Source: SXOA01 sp051004015 (GTDB taxonomy: Bacteria > Planctomycetota > Planctomycetia > Pirellulales > Pirellulaceae). From it: a DNA stretch of 33,540 bases. Below, piece by piece: positions 23,347-30,906 of the stretch (the stretch's first letter is position 1; each line of letters starts with the position of its first letter). The notes under the pieces were generated by a model, which saw only the letters and a list, made by a program, of their open reading frames with translations, was not told where the DNA came from and ran no database searches. The stretch lies in contig JBPCKT010000018.1 of assembly GCA_051004015.1 (NCBI GenBank), positions 1 to 33,540 on the forward strand, written 5' to 3'. The position numbers and the translations under genes were made by a program.

Positions 23347-24036
23347 ATGCAAGGCTACGACCTGTTCATGATCATCATCCTGGCCGCAGCCGTGATTTGG
23401 GGGGCCTGGAAGGGGCTCGCCTGGCAGGTGGCGTCACTCGCCTCGGTCGTCCTCAGCTACATCGCCGCGATGATGTTCCGCCAGCCGCTCGCAGGCATCC
23501 TCAGCCAGCAAGTAGAGCTAGTGCCGCCTCTGGATACGGGCCTCGCGATGCTCATTCTGTTCCTCGGCACCTCGCTGGTCATCTGGGTCGGTTTCAACCT
23601 GGTCTCCGAGTCGATCCAAAAGCTCAAACTCAAGGAGTTTGACCGGCAGGTAGGGGCCCTCCTGGGCCTGGCCAAGGGAGTGCTGCTCTGCACCGTCATC
23701 ACCCTCTTCGCCGTCACCATCGTCAGCGACCAGCAGCGGCAGCAGATCTATAGCTCCCGCTCCGGCTATTACATCTCCGTCCTCCTGAACAAGATTCAGC
23801 CGATCCTGCCCGCCGAAGTCCAAAGCCGCATTCAGCCCTACGAAGAGAATCTCGAAAAGAACGTCGTCCCGCGCCCTGGAGAATTCTCGAAGCTCCGCAG
23901 TACTTTTGATTCCTCCGAGGCCCCCGTCGGCTGGACCACGGAAGCCGACGAGCGGCGGGGGGTGGAGCGGAGCAGCTACGACGACGAAGGGCCAGCACCA
24001 TTTCCCGTGGAATCGTCTCGCTGGCGGCAGCGATAA
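23347..24036 (+). CDS. CvpA family membrane protein
   Basis: 229 residues, ATG 23347 with AGGAG 8 nt upstream. Typical CvpA topology: TM1 at about 6-24 ('FMIIILAAAVIWGAWKGL'), TM2 at about 28-45, TM3 at about 66-85 ('AMLILFLGTSLVIWVGF'), then 'KLKEFDRQVGALLGLAKGVLLCTVITLF' with TM4. The charged C-terminal tail (about 165-229) is longer than usual. In E. coli CvpA is linked to colicin V production and envelope-stress tolerance; mechanism unclear. After the stop a short hairpin (TTGCCG/CGGCAA, 24037-24053) is present without a T-run. Confidence 0.88.
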   Translation: MQGYDLFMIIILAAAVIWGAWKGLAWQVASLASVVLSYIAAMMFRQPLAGILSQQVELVPPLDTGLAMLILFLGTSLVIWVGFNLVSESIQKLKLKEFDRQVGALLGLAKGVLLCTVITLFAVTIVSDQQRQQIYSSRSGYYISVLLNKIQPILPAEVQSRIQPYEENLEKNVVPRPGEFSKLRSTFDSSEAPVGWTTEADERRGVERSSYDDEGPAPFPVESSRWRQR

Positions 24037-24086
24037 TTGCCGCGAAACGGCAAACTGCCTGTTTCCTGGCGAAAACCGCCAGCGCA

Positions 24087-24114
24087 ACCGAACATAAGAA
24101 ACATTATCGGACGT
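24087..24114 (-). other. dif-like XerC/XerD recombination site candidate
   Basis: Read on the minus strand, the central 17 bp (ATAATGTTTCTTATGTT) match the E. coli dif core ATAATGTATATTATGTT at 15 of 17 positions, with the two half-sites separated by the same 6 bp. The outer arm ends do not match, giving about 17 of 28 over the whole site. It lies in the gap between two convergent genes, overlapping the last codons of the methyltransferase. It lies between the oppositely directed KOPS-like motif sets. Confidence 0.4.
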
Positions 24115-24781
24115 TGGGCAGCGCCTTCAGCGGCGTGATCCAGCGATGCACGTAGTGGCTGCTGGTGTCGCCTTCGACTCGGATCGTCACCGTCTTCTCG
24201 GGGCTCAGCTCTGGCTCGTCACCCAGGTTGAATTGATGCGAAATGATGCGCGAACCGGGCTGCATTTGACGAAGCTGCGGAATCAGCTTTCGCGTCATCC
24301 AAGGGAGGACGTACATGAAGACCACCTGCCCGTCGCTCAAATCCACGGTGAAAATATCTTGCTGGCGAATCTCAACCAGGTGTTCCACGCCATGCAGCTT
24401 GACGTTCCGGCGAGCCTCGGCGACGCGCTCTGGGTCGATGTCATAGACGACCCCGTGGCAGCCGGTCTTCAGCGCCGCCGTGATAATGATCCGGCCATCG
24501 CCGCAGCCAAGATCGTAGGCGACGTCGTCCGGCTTCAGGTCGGCCATTTCAACCATCTGCTCAACGACCGCGTCTGGGCTGGTGATGAATGGCGCGTTAA
24601 GCCCTATGCGATCCGTGACCGTCCCCAGGGACTTGGAGTGACGGGAATAGCGGTCACCCATCATCCAAGCTCCAACGGCTGCGACGGTCAGGAGAATCCC
24701 CGTCGCCAGAAGCGCTGCTAATCGCCGCGAAGGCAAAAATCTGCCAGATAGCGATTCGCGGCCAGACTGCTGGGGAGACAT
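24104..24781 (-). CDS. Membrane-anchored class I SAM-dependent methyltransferase
   Basis: 225 residues, ATG 24781 with GGAG shortly upstream. One N-terminal anchor helix (about 21-41, 'LAALLATGILLTVAAVGAW') is followed by 'PFITSPDAVVEQMVEMADL' and motif I 'VAYDLGCGDGRIIITAAL' (about 86-103). The acidic end of beta-2 is 'VVYDIDPERVAEARRN', and 'IRQQDIFTVDL' and 'VVFMYVLPWM' follow. The layout resembles FAM173/ATP-synthase-c-subunit lysine methyltransferases, but the substrate cannot be inferred. The catalytic domain would face the cytoplasm. It converges with the CvpA-like gene. Confidence 0.87.
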   Translation of the reverse strand: MSPQQSGRESLSGRFLPSRRLAALLATGILLTVAAVGAWMMGDRYSRHSKSLGTVTDRIGLNAPFITSPDAVVEQMVEMADLKPDDVAYDLGCGDGRIIITAALKTGCHGVVYDIDPERVAEARRNVKLHGVEHLVEIRQQDIFTVDLSDGQVVFMYVLPWMTRKLIPQLRQMQPGSRIISHQFNLGDEPELSPEKTVTIRVEGDTSSHYVHRWITPLKALPNVR

Positions 24782-24847
24782 GAAACTCCGATCGTGGAGA
24801 CTCGCTCGCCGCCTCCCAGAGGCGGCCCATCCATCAACGACCTTCGG

Positions 24848-25561
24848 CTATTCAATCTCAAACGCCACTTCGATGCTTACTTTAACCTCGATCGCCCCCG
24901 GAGCGAAAGTGCCAGGCGCCTGGTCCGGTTCAGCCGCGCGCGGGGCGCTGAAGGCGGAGTTGCTCATGGTGTTGTAGGACGATCCCCAGTTCTCCTGCGG
25001 CTCGGCGATCCGGAGGACTCGCCCCAGCTTGCCTCCCAGCAGCTCGGTCATGTCGGCGGCCTTTTTCCGCGCCGCTTTCACCGCTTCCAGGCGGGTCTTC
25101 GTTCGCAGTTCGTGGTATTCAGTCGATTCCAGCGAATAGCTCACTTCCACATCCGACGCTGCCACCAGCCCGGCCAGGACGGCGTCGAAGCGGCTGGTGT
25201 CGCGCTGGCGGAGCGTGATGGAGCGTTCCACTTGAAAGTGCCGGAATGACGTTTGATTGCCGGCCTGGTCCCGGTCATAAATCTTCTGGACCGACAGATA
25301 GCCCGTCTGCGCCTCCTCTGGCTTGAGCTTGAGCTCCGTTCGCAAGGCCAGGACCTTCTTCACCCCTTCGTCGCATTCGGACTGAGCCTTGGCCAGCTCC
25401 TTGTTCATCCGGCGGATGTTGACGTGCCAGACCACCGTATCCGGCTGCACGCGAGCGACTGACGTTCCCGCGACCGCGACGTGGCGCGGAGAGAGTTTGA
25501 TTTCTTCCGCGGCGGCCGTGCCGCAGGACAAGAGCAAAACGAAGAACAGGTGGCGCGCCAT
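24848..25561 (-). CDS. Exported SIMPL-domain protein
   Basis: 237 residues; ATG 25561 with GGGAGGG 6 nt upstream is preferred over an in-frame start 15 bp earlier. A signal peptide (MARHLFFVLLLSCGTAAA) precedes a SIMPL/DUF541 domain: 'HVAVAGTSVARVQPDTVVWH', 'LKPEEAQTGYLSVQKIYD', 'HFQVERSITLRQRDTSRFDA', 'RLEAVKAARKKAADMTELLGG' and the closing 'IEVKVSIEVAFEIE'. The family includes periplasmic oxidative-stress protein YggE-like members; precise role unknown. Confidence 0.9.
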   Translation of the reverse strand: MARHLFFVLLLSCGTAAAEEIKLSPRHVAVAGTSVARVQPDTVVWHVNIRRMNKELAKAQSECDEGVKKVLALRTELKLKPEEAQTGYLSVQKIYDRDQAGNQTSFRHFQVERSITLRQRDTSRFDAVLAGLVAASDVEVSYSLESTEYHELRTKTRLEAVKAARKKAADMTELLGGKLGRVLRIAEPQENWGSSYNTMSNSAFSAPRAAEPDQAPGTFAPGAIEVKVSIEVAFEIE

Positions 25562-25768
25562 GAAATTCCCTCCCAACCAAGAAATGAAGAAGAAGCCCCT
25601 CGGGCAGAATGCGCCCGTAGTCTAATACGCCGGCAGCCGGCATCGCGTAACAATCGCGTAACAGCCGCAATCCTCCGCCGGCCAGGTGCGGGCGCTATCC
25701 GCTGTGGATTACAATTCCCGTTGACGTCTCCGGCTCGGTATCAAACTTCACTCTTCAGGAGTTATGCC

Positions 25769-26719
25769 ATGCGTCGTGCCTGTCATCTTTTGGGTGTCGC
25801 GACCTTCGTGTTCGCGGTCATGGCTGCCGGAACCCTCCGGGGAGAGGAGTACAAAGGGGCGACGATTACGAAAATCGACGACAAGCTCGGAATGTCGCTC
25901 GAGATTGGAAGCAAGAGGGTCGTGGTGACGGCGTTCCCTTTCATGAAGGGGTTTGGCACGGACGGCAAAGAGCTGAAGGACATCGGTCACGGCCTGCGAG
26001 TGCTCAAGGTCGGCAACGTTGTCGATATCAAAACGGAAGTCATGAAGCTGCGAGGAAAGCCCGAGACGTTCATCTCCGAAGCACGGCTTATTAAGGGGGA
26101 GTTGCAGTCTCTGGAAGTATTGCGGAGCCAGGCTGGGAAGAAGCCCGCCAAGGGGGACTCCCAGCCGCTTCCCCAGTACACGGTCGTGAAAGCCGATCGA
26201 ACCGGCCCTGTGGTCCTGCGTGGCGAGGATGGCAAGGAGATTGAGGCCAAGCCTTCCCTCGCAAAGGCGTTTGATGACCAAGGTGAGCCCCTACCCAGCG
26301 ATCAATTCTCGCGGGTCCTCAAGGCGGGCAATGTTCTCGAAGTCGAGCTCACGCTCTCCAACAAAAGACACGTGATCAAGACTGCCCGCCTTGTCCACGG
26401 CGAACTGACCGGTGCCACCCCCAAGTTCCCCTCGGCTGGTGAACCGGCGGCAGAGCTGACGCGATATCGCGGCGCGGTCCTGAAAACTTTCGGACTGCGG
26501 GGTCAGATCATTGTGGTAGGCGACAAGGAAATCGCCCTGGGTGGCTGGACTCCCACTTCCGAGTTCTTCGATGACAAGGGTCAAAACGTCAAGGGAGGAC
26601 AGGCCCTCATCGCCGCTTTCAAGCCCGGCAGCACCGTGGACGTCACCCTTCTTCCCCCACCCAAGAACGGAGACGGCAAGCCCCGCATTCAGGAGATGCG
26701 GTTGGTGGAGGGCAAGTAG
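25769..26719 (+). CDS. Secreted protein with three similar beta-rich units, unknown function
   Basis: 316 residues from ATG 25769 (AGGAG 8 nt upstream); the open frame extends further left but has no better start. A signal peptide (MRRACHLLGVATFVFAVMAA, cleavage near LRG-EE) is followed by three related units: 'YKGATITKIDDKLGMSLEIG...FMKGFGTDGKEL', 'YTVVKADRTGPVVLRGEDG...AKAFDDQGEPL' and 'YRGAVLKTFGLRGQIIVVG...SEFFDDKGQNV'. Each is followed by 'LKVGNVVDIK', 'LKAGNVLEVEL' or 'FKPGSTVDVTL'. So it is a triplicated small beta fold (OB-like by guess). Confidence 0.78.
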   Translation: MRRACHLLGVATFVFAVMAAGTLRGEEYKGATITKIDDKLGMSLEIGSKRVVVTAFPFMKGFGTDGKELKDIGHGLRVLKVGNVVDIKTEVMKLRGKPETFISEARLIKGELQSLEVLRSQAGKKPAKGDSQPLPQYTVVKADRTGPVVLRGEDGKEIEAKPSLAKAFDDQGEPLPSDQFSRVLKAGNVLEVELTLSNKRHVIKTARLVHGELTGATPKFPSAGEPAAELTRYRGAVLKTFGLRGQIIVVGDKEIALGGWTPTSEFFDDKGQNVKGGQALIAAFKPGSTVDVTLLPPPKNGDGKPRIQEMRLVEGK

Positions 26720-26735
26720 GGTCCAGCGAACCTGT

Positions 26736-26765
26736 TTGATCATAGGCACTCAGCTGCGCTATACT
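26736..26765 (+). promoter_or_regulatory. Sigma-70-type promoter giving a probable leaderless mRNA
   Basis: TTGATC (26736-26741) and TATACT (26760-26765) with an 18-bp spacer. The ATG of the DUF433 gene begins 7 nt after the -10 box, and no ribosome binding site is present, so transcription would start at or very near the ATG. Confidence 0.5.
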
Positions 26766-26771
26766 TATGAC

Positions 26772-27092
26772 ATGATTCAAACTGTCGCCACTCACATCGA
26801 GCTTCGTGCCAATCGCGCCGGCGACGCGAGGGCGTTCATCACCGGCACGCGCGTTCGCGTTCAGGACATTTACGTTCAAGCGGAAATCCACGGTCGCACG
26901 CCTGAAGAAATCGCTCAGGGGTTGCCACATCTGACCCTTGGCCAGGTCCACGCCGCGTTGTCCTACTACTTCGACCACCGAGCCGAGATCCTCCGCGAGA
27001 TGGACGAGGATCGGGCGTTTGTGGGTGCCCTGCGGGTTGCCAGCGGGCCAAGTCTCCTGGAACAGCGTTATCCGAAGGCCCCGGGAACTTGA
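26772..27092 (+). CDS. DUF433 protein, probable antitoxin
   Basis: 106 residues. The DUF433 core is a short helix-turn-helix-like module: 'GTRVRVQDIYVQAEIHGRTP' and 'EEIAQGLPHLTLGQVHAALSYYFDH'. An acidic C-terminal extension follows ('REILREMDEDRAF'-like). DUF433 proteins commonly act as DNA-binding antitoxins of PIN-like toxins. The next gene starts 3 bp after its stop. Autoregulation of the promoter at 26736-26765 is expected by analogy. Confidence 0.85.
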   Translation: MIQTVATHIELRANRAGDARAFITGTRVRVQDIYVQAEIHGRTPEEIAQGLPHLTLGQVHAALSYYFDHRAEILREMDEDRAFVGALRVASGPSLLEQRYPKAPGT

Positions 27093-27095
27093 CCT

Positions 27096-27422
27096 GTGCT
27101 CCGATTCCACTTGGACGAGCACGTCGACCACGCGATTGCCCACGGACTTCGGCGGCGACAGATCGACGTTACGACAACAACGGATGCGGAACTCTTAGCC
27201 GCGAGAGATGAAGAGCATGTGGAATTCGCCCTTCGTGAAGGGCGAGTCATCTTTACAAATGACGCTGACTTTCTACGACTGGCTGCCCTGGGCGTTTTGC
27301 ATTCGGGCATCGTCTACTGTCCTGCCGAAGACAGCCGTATTGGAGAGGTTGTTCGGTATCTCGCACTGCTGAATGATTGCTTATCGCCAGAGGAAGTTGC
27401 GAACAAGATCGAGTACCTCTAG
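27096..27422 (+). CDS. DUF5615 PIN-like protein, probable toxin nuclease
   Basis: 108 residues from a GTG (27096). Features: 'FHLDEHVDHAIAHGLRRR' with the first acidic pair (D7, E8), 'DVTTTTDAELLAARDEEHVE' with further acids, and 'RVIFTNDADFLRLAA' with the TNDxDF motif typical of PIN-like (VapC/Mut7-C) nucleases. The likely metal site is D7, D and the TND-D cluster. With the DUF433 gene it forms a VapBC-like toxin-antitoxin pair; RNA target unknown. Confidence 0.85.
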   Translation: MLRFHLDEHVDHAIAHGLRRRQIDVTTTTDAELLAARDEEHVEFALREGRVIFTNDADFLRLAALGVLHSGIVYCPAEDSRIGEVVRYLALLNDCLSPEEVANKIEYL

Positions 27423-27427
27423 TGGTG

Positions 27428-28468
27428 TCAGCCCTGCCCATTTCCATTCATTGAGGTACTCCCCTCCCCTGCCCCGTCATTCACACCCGCCACCGCAGCC
27501 GCGTCATCCAGGAACACGCCCATCCGCCGGAATTTCTCATACCGTGTCTGGGTCAATGTTTCCCGTGACTGGTTCAGTAGTTCGCGGAGGGAGCGGAGCA
27601 GGTATTGCTTGACGCGAGAGGCGGTTTGGTGGTGGTCGCGATGTGCGCCGCCGAGGGGTTCTTCGATGATGTGGTCCACGACTCCCAGCCTCAGCAGATC
27701 GGCGGAAGTGAATTTCAGGGCGGTGGCGGCTCGTTCGGCGTGCTGGGCGCTTTTCCAGAGAATCCCCGCGCACCCTTCCGGGCTGATGACGGAGTAGTAG
27801 GAGTATTGCAGCACCGCCACGCGGTCGCCGACGCCGATGCCCAGGGCTCCGCCGGAGCCCCCTTCGCCGATGACGATGCAGATGATCGGCGTCTTGAGGC
27901 GCGACATCTCGTACATATTCTCGGCAATGGCCTGCGATTGCCCCCGCTCTTCGGCCCCGATGCCGGGATACGCCCCGGGCGTGTCGATGAGGCAGATGAC
28001 TGGCAAGCCGTACTTCTCGGCCAGCTTCATTTTGAGGATCGCCTTGCGGTAGCCTTCAGGATGGGCACAGCCGAAGTAGCAGGCCTGGCGTTCCTTGTAA
28101 GTCCGCCCCTTCTGGTGGCCGACCACCATCACCTTGTGCTCGTCGAGCTTGGCGAAGCCGGCGAGCATCGCCCGGTCGTCGCCGAAACGGCGGTCGCCAT
28201 GCAGCTCGGAGAAGTCTTCAAAGACCAGGGAGAGATAGTCGGAGGTGTAGGGGCGGTCTTTGTGGCGGGCGACTTGCACGGTCTGCCAGGGCGAGAGGTT
28301 GGCATAGATCTGTCGCGTTGTCTCCGCCAACTCGCGTTTGAGCTTGCGTAGCTCCTCTTCCTGAGCGGGCGTCCGCTCGGCAATCTGCTCTAGCGCGCGG
28401 CGGCGGCTTTCCAGTTCCAGGATGGGGTGTTCGAAATCGAGCCCGGGGGCAGCAGTGGCAGCGGACAT
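27428..28468 (-). CDS. accA: Acetyl-CoA carboxylase carboxyltransferase, alpha subunit
   Basis: 346 residues; ATG 28468 with GGGAGG 8 nt upstream. AccA transfers carboxyl from biotin to acetyl-CoA, first committed step of fatty-acid synthesis, as an alpha2beta2 complex with AccD in the cytoplasm. Signatures: 'DFSELHGDRRFGDDRAML', 'VVGHQKGRTYKER', 'LPVICLIDTPGAYPGIGAEERGQ', 'IGEGGSGGALGIGVGDRVAVLQ' and 'YSVISPEGCAGILWK'. The last about 25 residues (DDAAAVAGVNDGAGEGSTSM, then NGNGQG) are a low-complexity tail encoded by KOPS-like motifs on this strand. accD is not in the window. It lies 4 bp after the kinase stop, so they are likely co-transcribed. Confidence 0.97.
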   Translation of the reverse strand: MSAATAAPGLDFEHPILELESRRRALEQIAERTPAQEEELRKLKRELAETTRQIYANLSPWQTVQVARHKDRPYTSDYLSLVFEDFSELHGDRRFGDDRAMLAGFAKLDEHKVMVVGHQKGRTYKERQACYFGCAHPEGYRKAILKMKLAEKYGLPVICLIDTPGAYPGIGAEERGQSQAIAENMYEMSRLKTPIICIVIGEGGSGGALGIGVGDRVAVLQYSYYSVISPEGCAGILWKSAQHAERAATALKFTSADLLRLGVVDHIIEEPLGGAHRDHHQTASRVKQYLLRSLRELLNQSRETLTQTRYEKFRRMGVFLDDAAAVAGVNDGAGEGSTSMNGNGQG

Positions 28469-28472
28469 GATA

Positions 28473-29405
28473 TCAGCCTCCCTTCGGGCCGCTTTTCTTC
28501 AAATCGTCGATGCTGGCGGAGACTTCGCGGGGGAGCACGATTTTTCCTTCGGGGATCTTAGGCATGATCTTGTAAACTCGAAGGGAGCGGAACTCCTTGA
28601 GGAACTCCCACATGGAAATCGGCCGATCCTCTTTCTTTTTCTGCATCAGCTTGGTGACCAGCCTGCCAAATTCGAGCGTCACGTTCTCATTAAAAACCTG
28701 CAGCGGCGGGATTGGTGCGTTCAAGTGCTTGGTGAGCAACTCATCGGCAGTCGTGCCGGTGAATGGCATCTTGCCCGAGATCAGTTCAAACAGCATGCAG
28801 CCGAAGCTATAGAGGTCTGCCCGCGGGTCGAGCGATTTGCCGCGAATTTGCTCCGGCGACATATAGCTCCGCGTCCCTTGCACCTTTGACTTTGACGCGA
28901 AGCTGAACAGGGCGCTCAGGCCCTTGCGGTATTTCTCGGAAATGGCGAAGTCAATCAACTTGACCAGACCGTCGTCATTGACCAGAAAATTGTCTGGCTT
29001 CACGTCGCGATGGATCCAGCCCTCCTCGTGCATGTAGAACAGGGCTTCGGCCGATTGCTCGATGATCCGCGGCGCCAGATAGGCGAGGGTCTTTACTCCC
29101 TGTCGGAGCAGCAACTTGAGGTTGGGGCATTCAAAAAGCTCCAGCACCAGGTAAGGCGTGCTCCCTTCCGTGTTGAACTCGTAGATGTGGATGACATTCT
29201 TGTGCTTGAGCTTCCGGCCGACTTCAAATTCGTGCTTGAGGGCCGTGATTTCCGTCCGGTCTGAACGCAGATCGTCGCGGAGAATTTTCAGGGCGTATCG
29301 CGTGGGATCCCCCGTTTTGATCGCTTCCCAGACCGCCGTCGTATTTCCCACCCGGATCAGCCGGGCCAGGCGATAGGAACCAAGAAAGTCACGGGCGCGC
29401 GTCAC
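28473..29405 (-). CDS. Hanks-type serine/threonine protein kinase with DFA motif
   Basis: 310 residues from a GTG (29405); the upstream sequence has no good ribosome binding site, so the start is uncertain. Kinase landmarks: ATP lysine K40 ('YALKIL'), alpha-C Glu near 59, HRD 'WIHRDVKPDNFLV' (D134, N139), activation 'KLIDFAISEKYRKG' and 'GTRSYMSPEQIRG', 'DLYSFGCMLFELISG'. Two oddities: the P-loop is 'IRVGNTTAVWEA', lacking the second and third glycines, and the magnesium motif is DFA (152-154) for DFG. The key D152 remains, so it may be active but slow, or regulated. No TM segment. It is co-oriented with accA. Confidence 0.93.
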   Translation of the reverse strand: MTRARDFLGSYRLARLIRVGNTTAVWEAIKTGDPTRYALKILRDDLRSDRTEITALKHEFEVGRKLKHKNVIHIYEFNTEGSTPYLVLELFECPNLKLLLRQGVKTLAYLAPRIIEQSAEALFYMHEEGWIHRDVKPDNFLVNDDGLVKLIDFAISEKYRKGLSALFSFASKSKVQGTRSYMSPEQIRGKSLDPRADLYSFGCMLFELISGKMPFTGTTADELLTKHLNAPIPPLQVFNENVTLEFGRLVTKLMQKKKEDRPISMWEFLKEFRSLRVYKIMPKIPEGKIVLPREVSASIDDLKKSGPKGG

Positions 29406-29481
29406 GGTGGTGGGGTCCGAGGTGCGAGGTGCGTTACGAATGCCAGTTTAGACGGGATGAGAAGATCGGGAAAGGGAAGAA

Positions 29482-29534
29482 GGAGAGACAGAGAGAAAGC
29501 TGCGCTCTCAATCTCTCCTTCTCTCTGTCTCTCC
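29482..29534. repeat. 16-bp perfect inverted repeat (GGAGAGACAGAGAGAA)
   Basis: Arms 29482-29497 and 29519-29534, built of AGAGAC-like microsatellite units. The right arm is inside the glycosyltransferase reading frame. Confidence 0.9.
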
Positions 29535-30752
29535 GTCTCTCCGCCTTTGGTTCCCCAGCACTCGTTCATAAACCTCCCGAACCCTCCGCGTCATGGTCTC
29601 GTGACGGAACTGGTCGGCAAACCGGCTGCGACCGGTGCTGCCGAGTTGATGCCGCAACGAGGCATCACCGGCTAGCTGCGTGAGAGCGGCGGCGAGAGCA
29701 TTGATATCCCGTGGTGGGATGAGGCAACCGGTTTGGCCGGTGATGCACACTTCGCGAGCGCCGTCCACGTCGTAACTCACGACCGGTTTGCCGGCGATGA
29801 GCGCCTGGGGAAGCGCGCGGGCCAGACCTTCTCGCAAGCTGGCGTGAGCCAGGATATCGACCGCGCCGAGCAACTCGGGAATCTTCGCCGGCGGGACGAG
29901 GCCCGTGAACTGAAAGTGGGCGTGCAGGCCCGCGGCGTCGATTTGCTGCTGCAATTTGTCGCGCAGGAGTCCATCGCCGATGAAGAGAAAGCGAACCAGC
30001 GAGTTTTTCCGAATTACTTCCGTCGCGGCCGCAATCACATCGTCATGCCCTTTGAGGTGGAAGAGGCGGGCAATCTTGCCGATGACAATGTCGTCAGGCG
30101 AGTATCCGAGCTCCTGTCGGACTCGCGCACGGGCGTCGTCGGCGTGGAGAAACGGCTCCACGTCCATGCCGCTATGGATCGTCGAGAATTTGTCACGCGG
30201 GGCGACGCCGGCTTTTACCATCAGGTCGGTCATCGCGTCGGCCACGCTGATGATGGCGTGGCATCGGCGGGCCGCATATCGCTCGCACCAGCGGAAGACA
30301 GTCCTTGGAACCACACTCTGAAACGGATGAAACGGCGCTCCATGCACCGTATGCACAATCGCCGGCACTTTCAGCGACCAGGCTGCCAGGCGTCCTAAGA
30401 ATCCTCCCTTGGCACTGTGCGTATGCACGACATCCGGCTGGAATTCCACCAGAATCCTTTTGATGCTTCGGTAACTCGCCGCATCGCGCCAAGGATGAAT
30501 CGACCTTCGGAGCGCTGGCACATAGGCCAGCGGCACTGTGTTTTCGACAGCGGGCGGCGCTGTGTTTTTGACAGCGGGCGGCGATTCCACTCCCCTGCCC
30601 TGCCGCAGCAGGTCTCCTTCCGGCCCAATTGCCGGCCCGGTGATCAGCAGTACGTCGTCGCCGTAAGTCCCAATCAGATCCAGGCAATTGAGCAGCGTGT
30701 TCTCCTGGGCTCCGCCAACAATCATGCGGGTAATGATGTGGGCGACGCGCAT
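29508..30752 (-). CDS. GT4-family glycosyltransferase
   Basis: 414 residues. The GT-B N-domain starts with 'MRVAHIITRMIVGGAQENTL' and has 'PDVVHTHSAKGGFLGRLAA' and 'VHTVHGAPFHPFQS'. The C-domain has 'IGKIARLFHLKGHDDVIAA', 'FIGDGLLRDKLQQQI', 'FTGLVPPAKIPELLGAVDIL' and 'SLREGLARALPQALIAGKPV' with the donor-binding Glu pair of the GT4 EX7E motif seen as E...(about 7)...Q, so the second Glu is not conserved. It transfers a sugar, probably to a cell-surface glycan or lipid. A 48-bp tandem repeat (residues about 57-72) interrupts the loop, and the last residues (GNQRRRDGETERRRD) come from the inverted repeat at 29482-29534. Confidence 0.88.
   Translation of the reverse strand: MRVAHIITRMIVGGAQENTLLNCLDLIGTYGDDVLLITGPAIGPEGDLLRQGRGVESPPAVKNTAPPAVENTVPLAYVPALRRSIHPWRDAASYRSIKRILVEFQPDVVHTHSAKGGFLGRLAAWSLKVPAIVHTVHGAPFHPFQSVVPRTVFRWCERYAARRCHAIISVADAMTDLMVKAGVAPRDKFSTIHSGMDVEPFLHADDARARVRQELGYSPDDIVIGKIARLFHLKGHDDVIAAATEVIRKNSLVRFLFIGDGLLRDKLQQQIDAAGLHAHFQFTGLVPPAKIPELLGAVDILAHASLREGLARALPQALIAGKPVVSYDVDGAREVCITGQTGCLIPPRDINALAAALTQLAGDASLRHQLGSTGRSRFADQFRHETMTRRVREVYERVLGNQRRRDGETERRRD
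30538..30585. repeat. 24-bp tandem duplication inside the GT4 gene
   Basis: Units 30538-30561 and 30562-30585 differ at only two or three bases and encode the repeated octapeptide PPAVKNTA / PPAVENTV in frame. It lies next to a KOPS-like motif (30593-30600), which suggests a local slippage or recombination hotspot. Confidence 0.85.
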
Positions 30753-30875
30753 GAGGTGAATTCGGGAATTCGGATTGGAGCTTGTGCATTCCTGACAATG
30801 CCATTCTAGCTGGCGTCCCGCGTGAGGAAGTGTTAACTTGAGTCTATAGCAACTGCCTTCCCGGCAGCTGATACC

Positions 30876-30890
30876 CCCCTCCCCTGCCCC
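30876..30890 (-). repeat. KOPS-like polar G-rich motif, best - strand copy
   Basis: On the minus strand it reads GGGGCAGGGGAGGGG and holds two octamers (30877, 30882). Other minus-strand octamers start at 26289, 27432, 27462, 27467, 30593, 33296 and 33303. None is found on - before 26.2 kb. Confidence 0.6.
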
Positions 30891-30906
30891 TCGCTAGAGG
30901 CCCGCC

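Noticed and set aside
26755..26780. GCGCTATACTTATGACATGATT as a dif site
   Set aside because: It only superficially resembles the XerC half; the second half-site and palindromic symmetry are missing, and it is better explained as a promoter -10 region and start codon.
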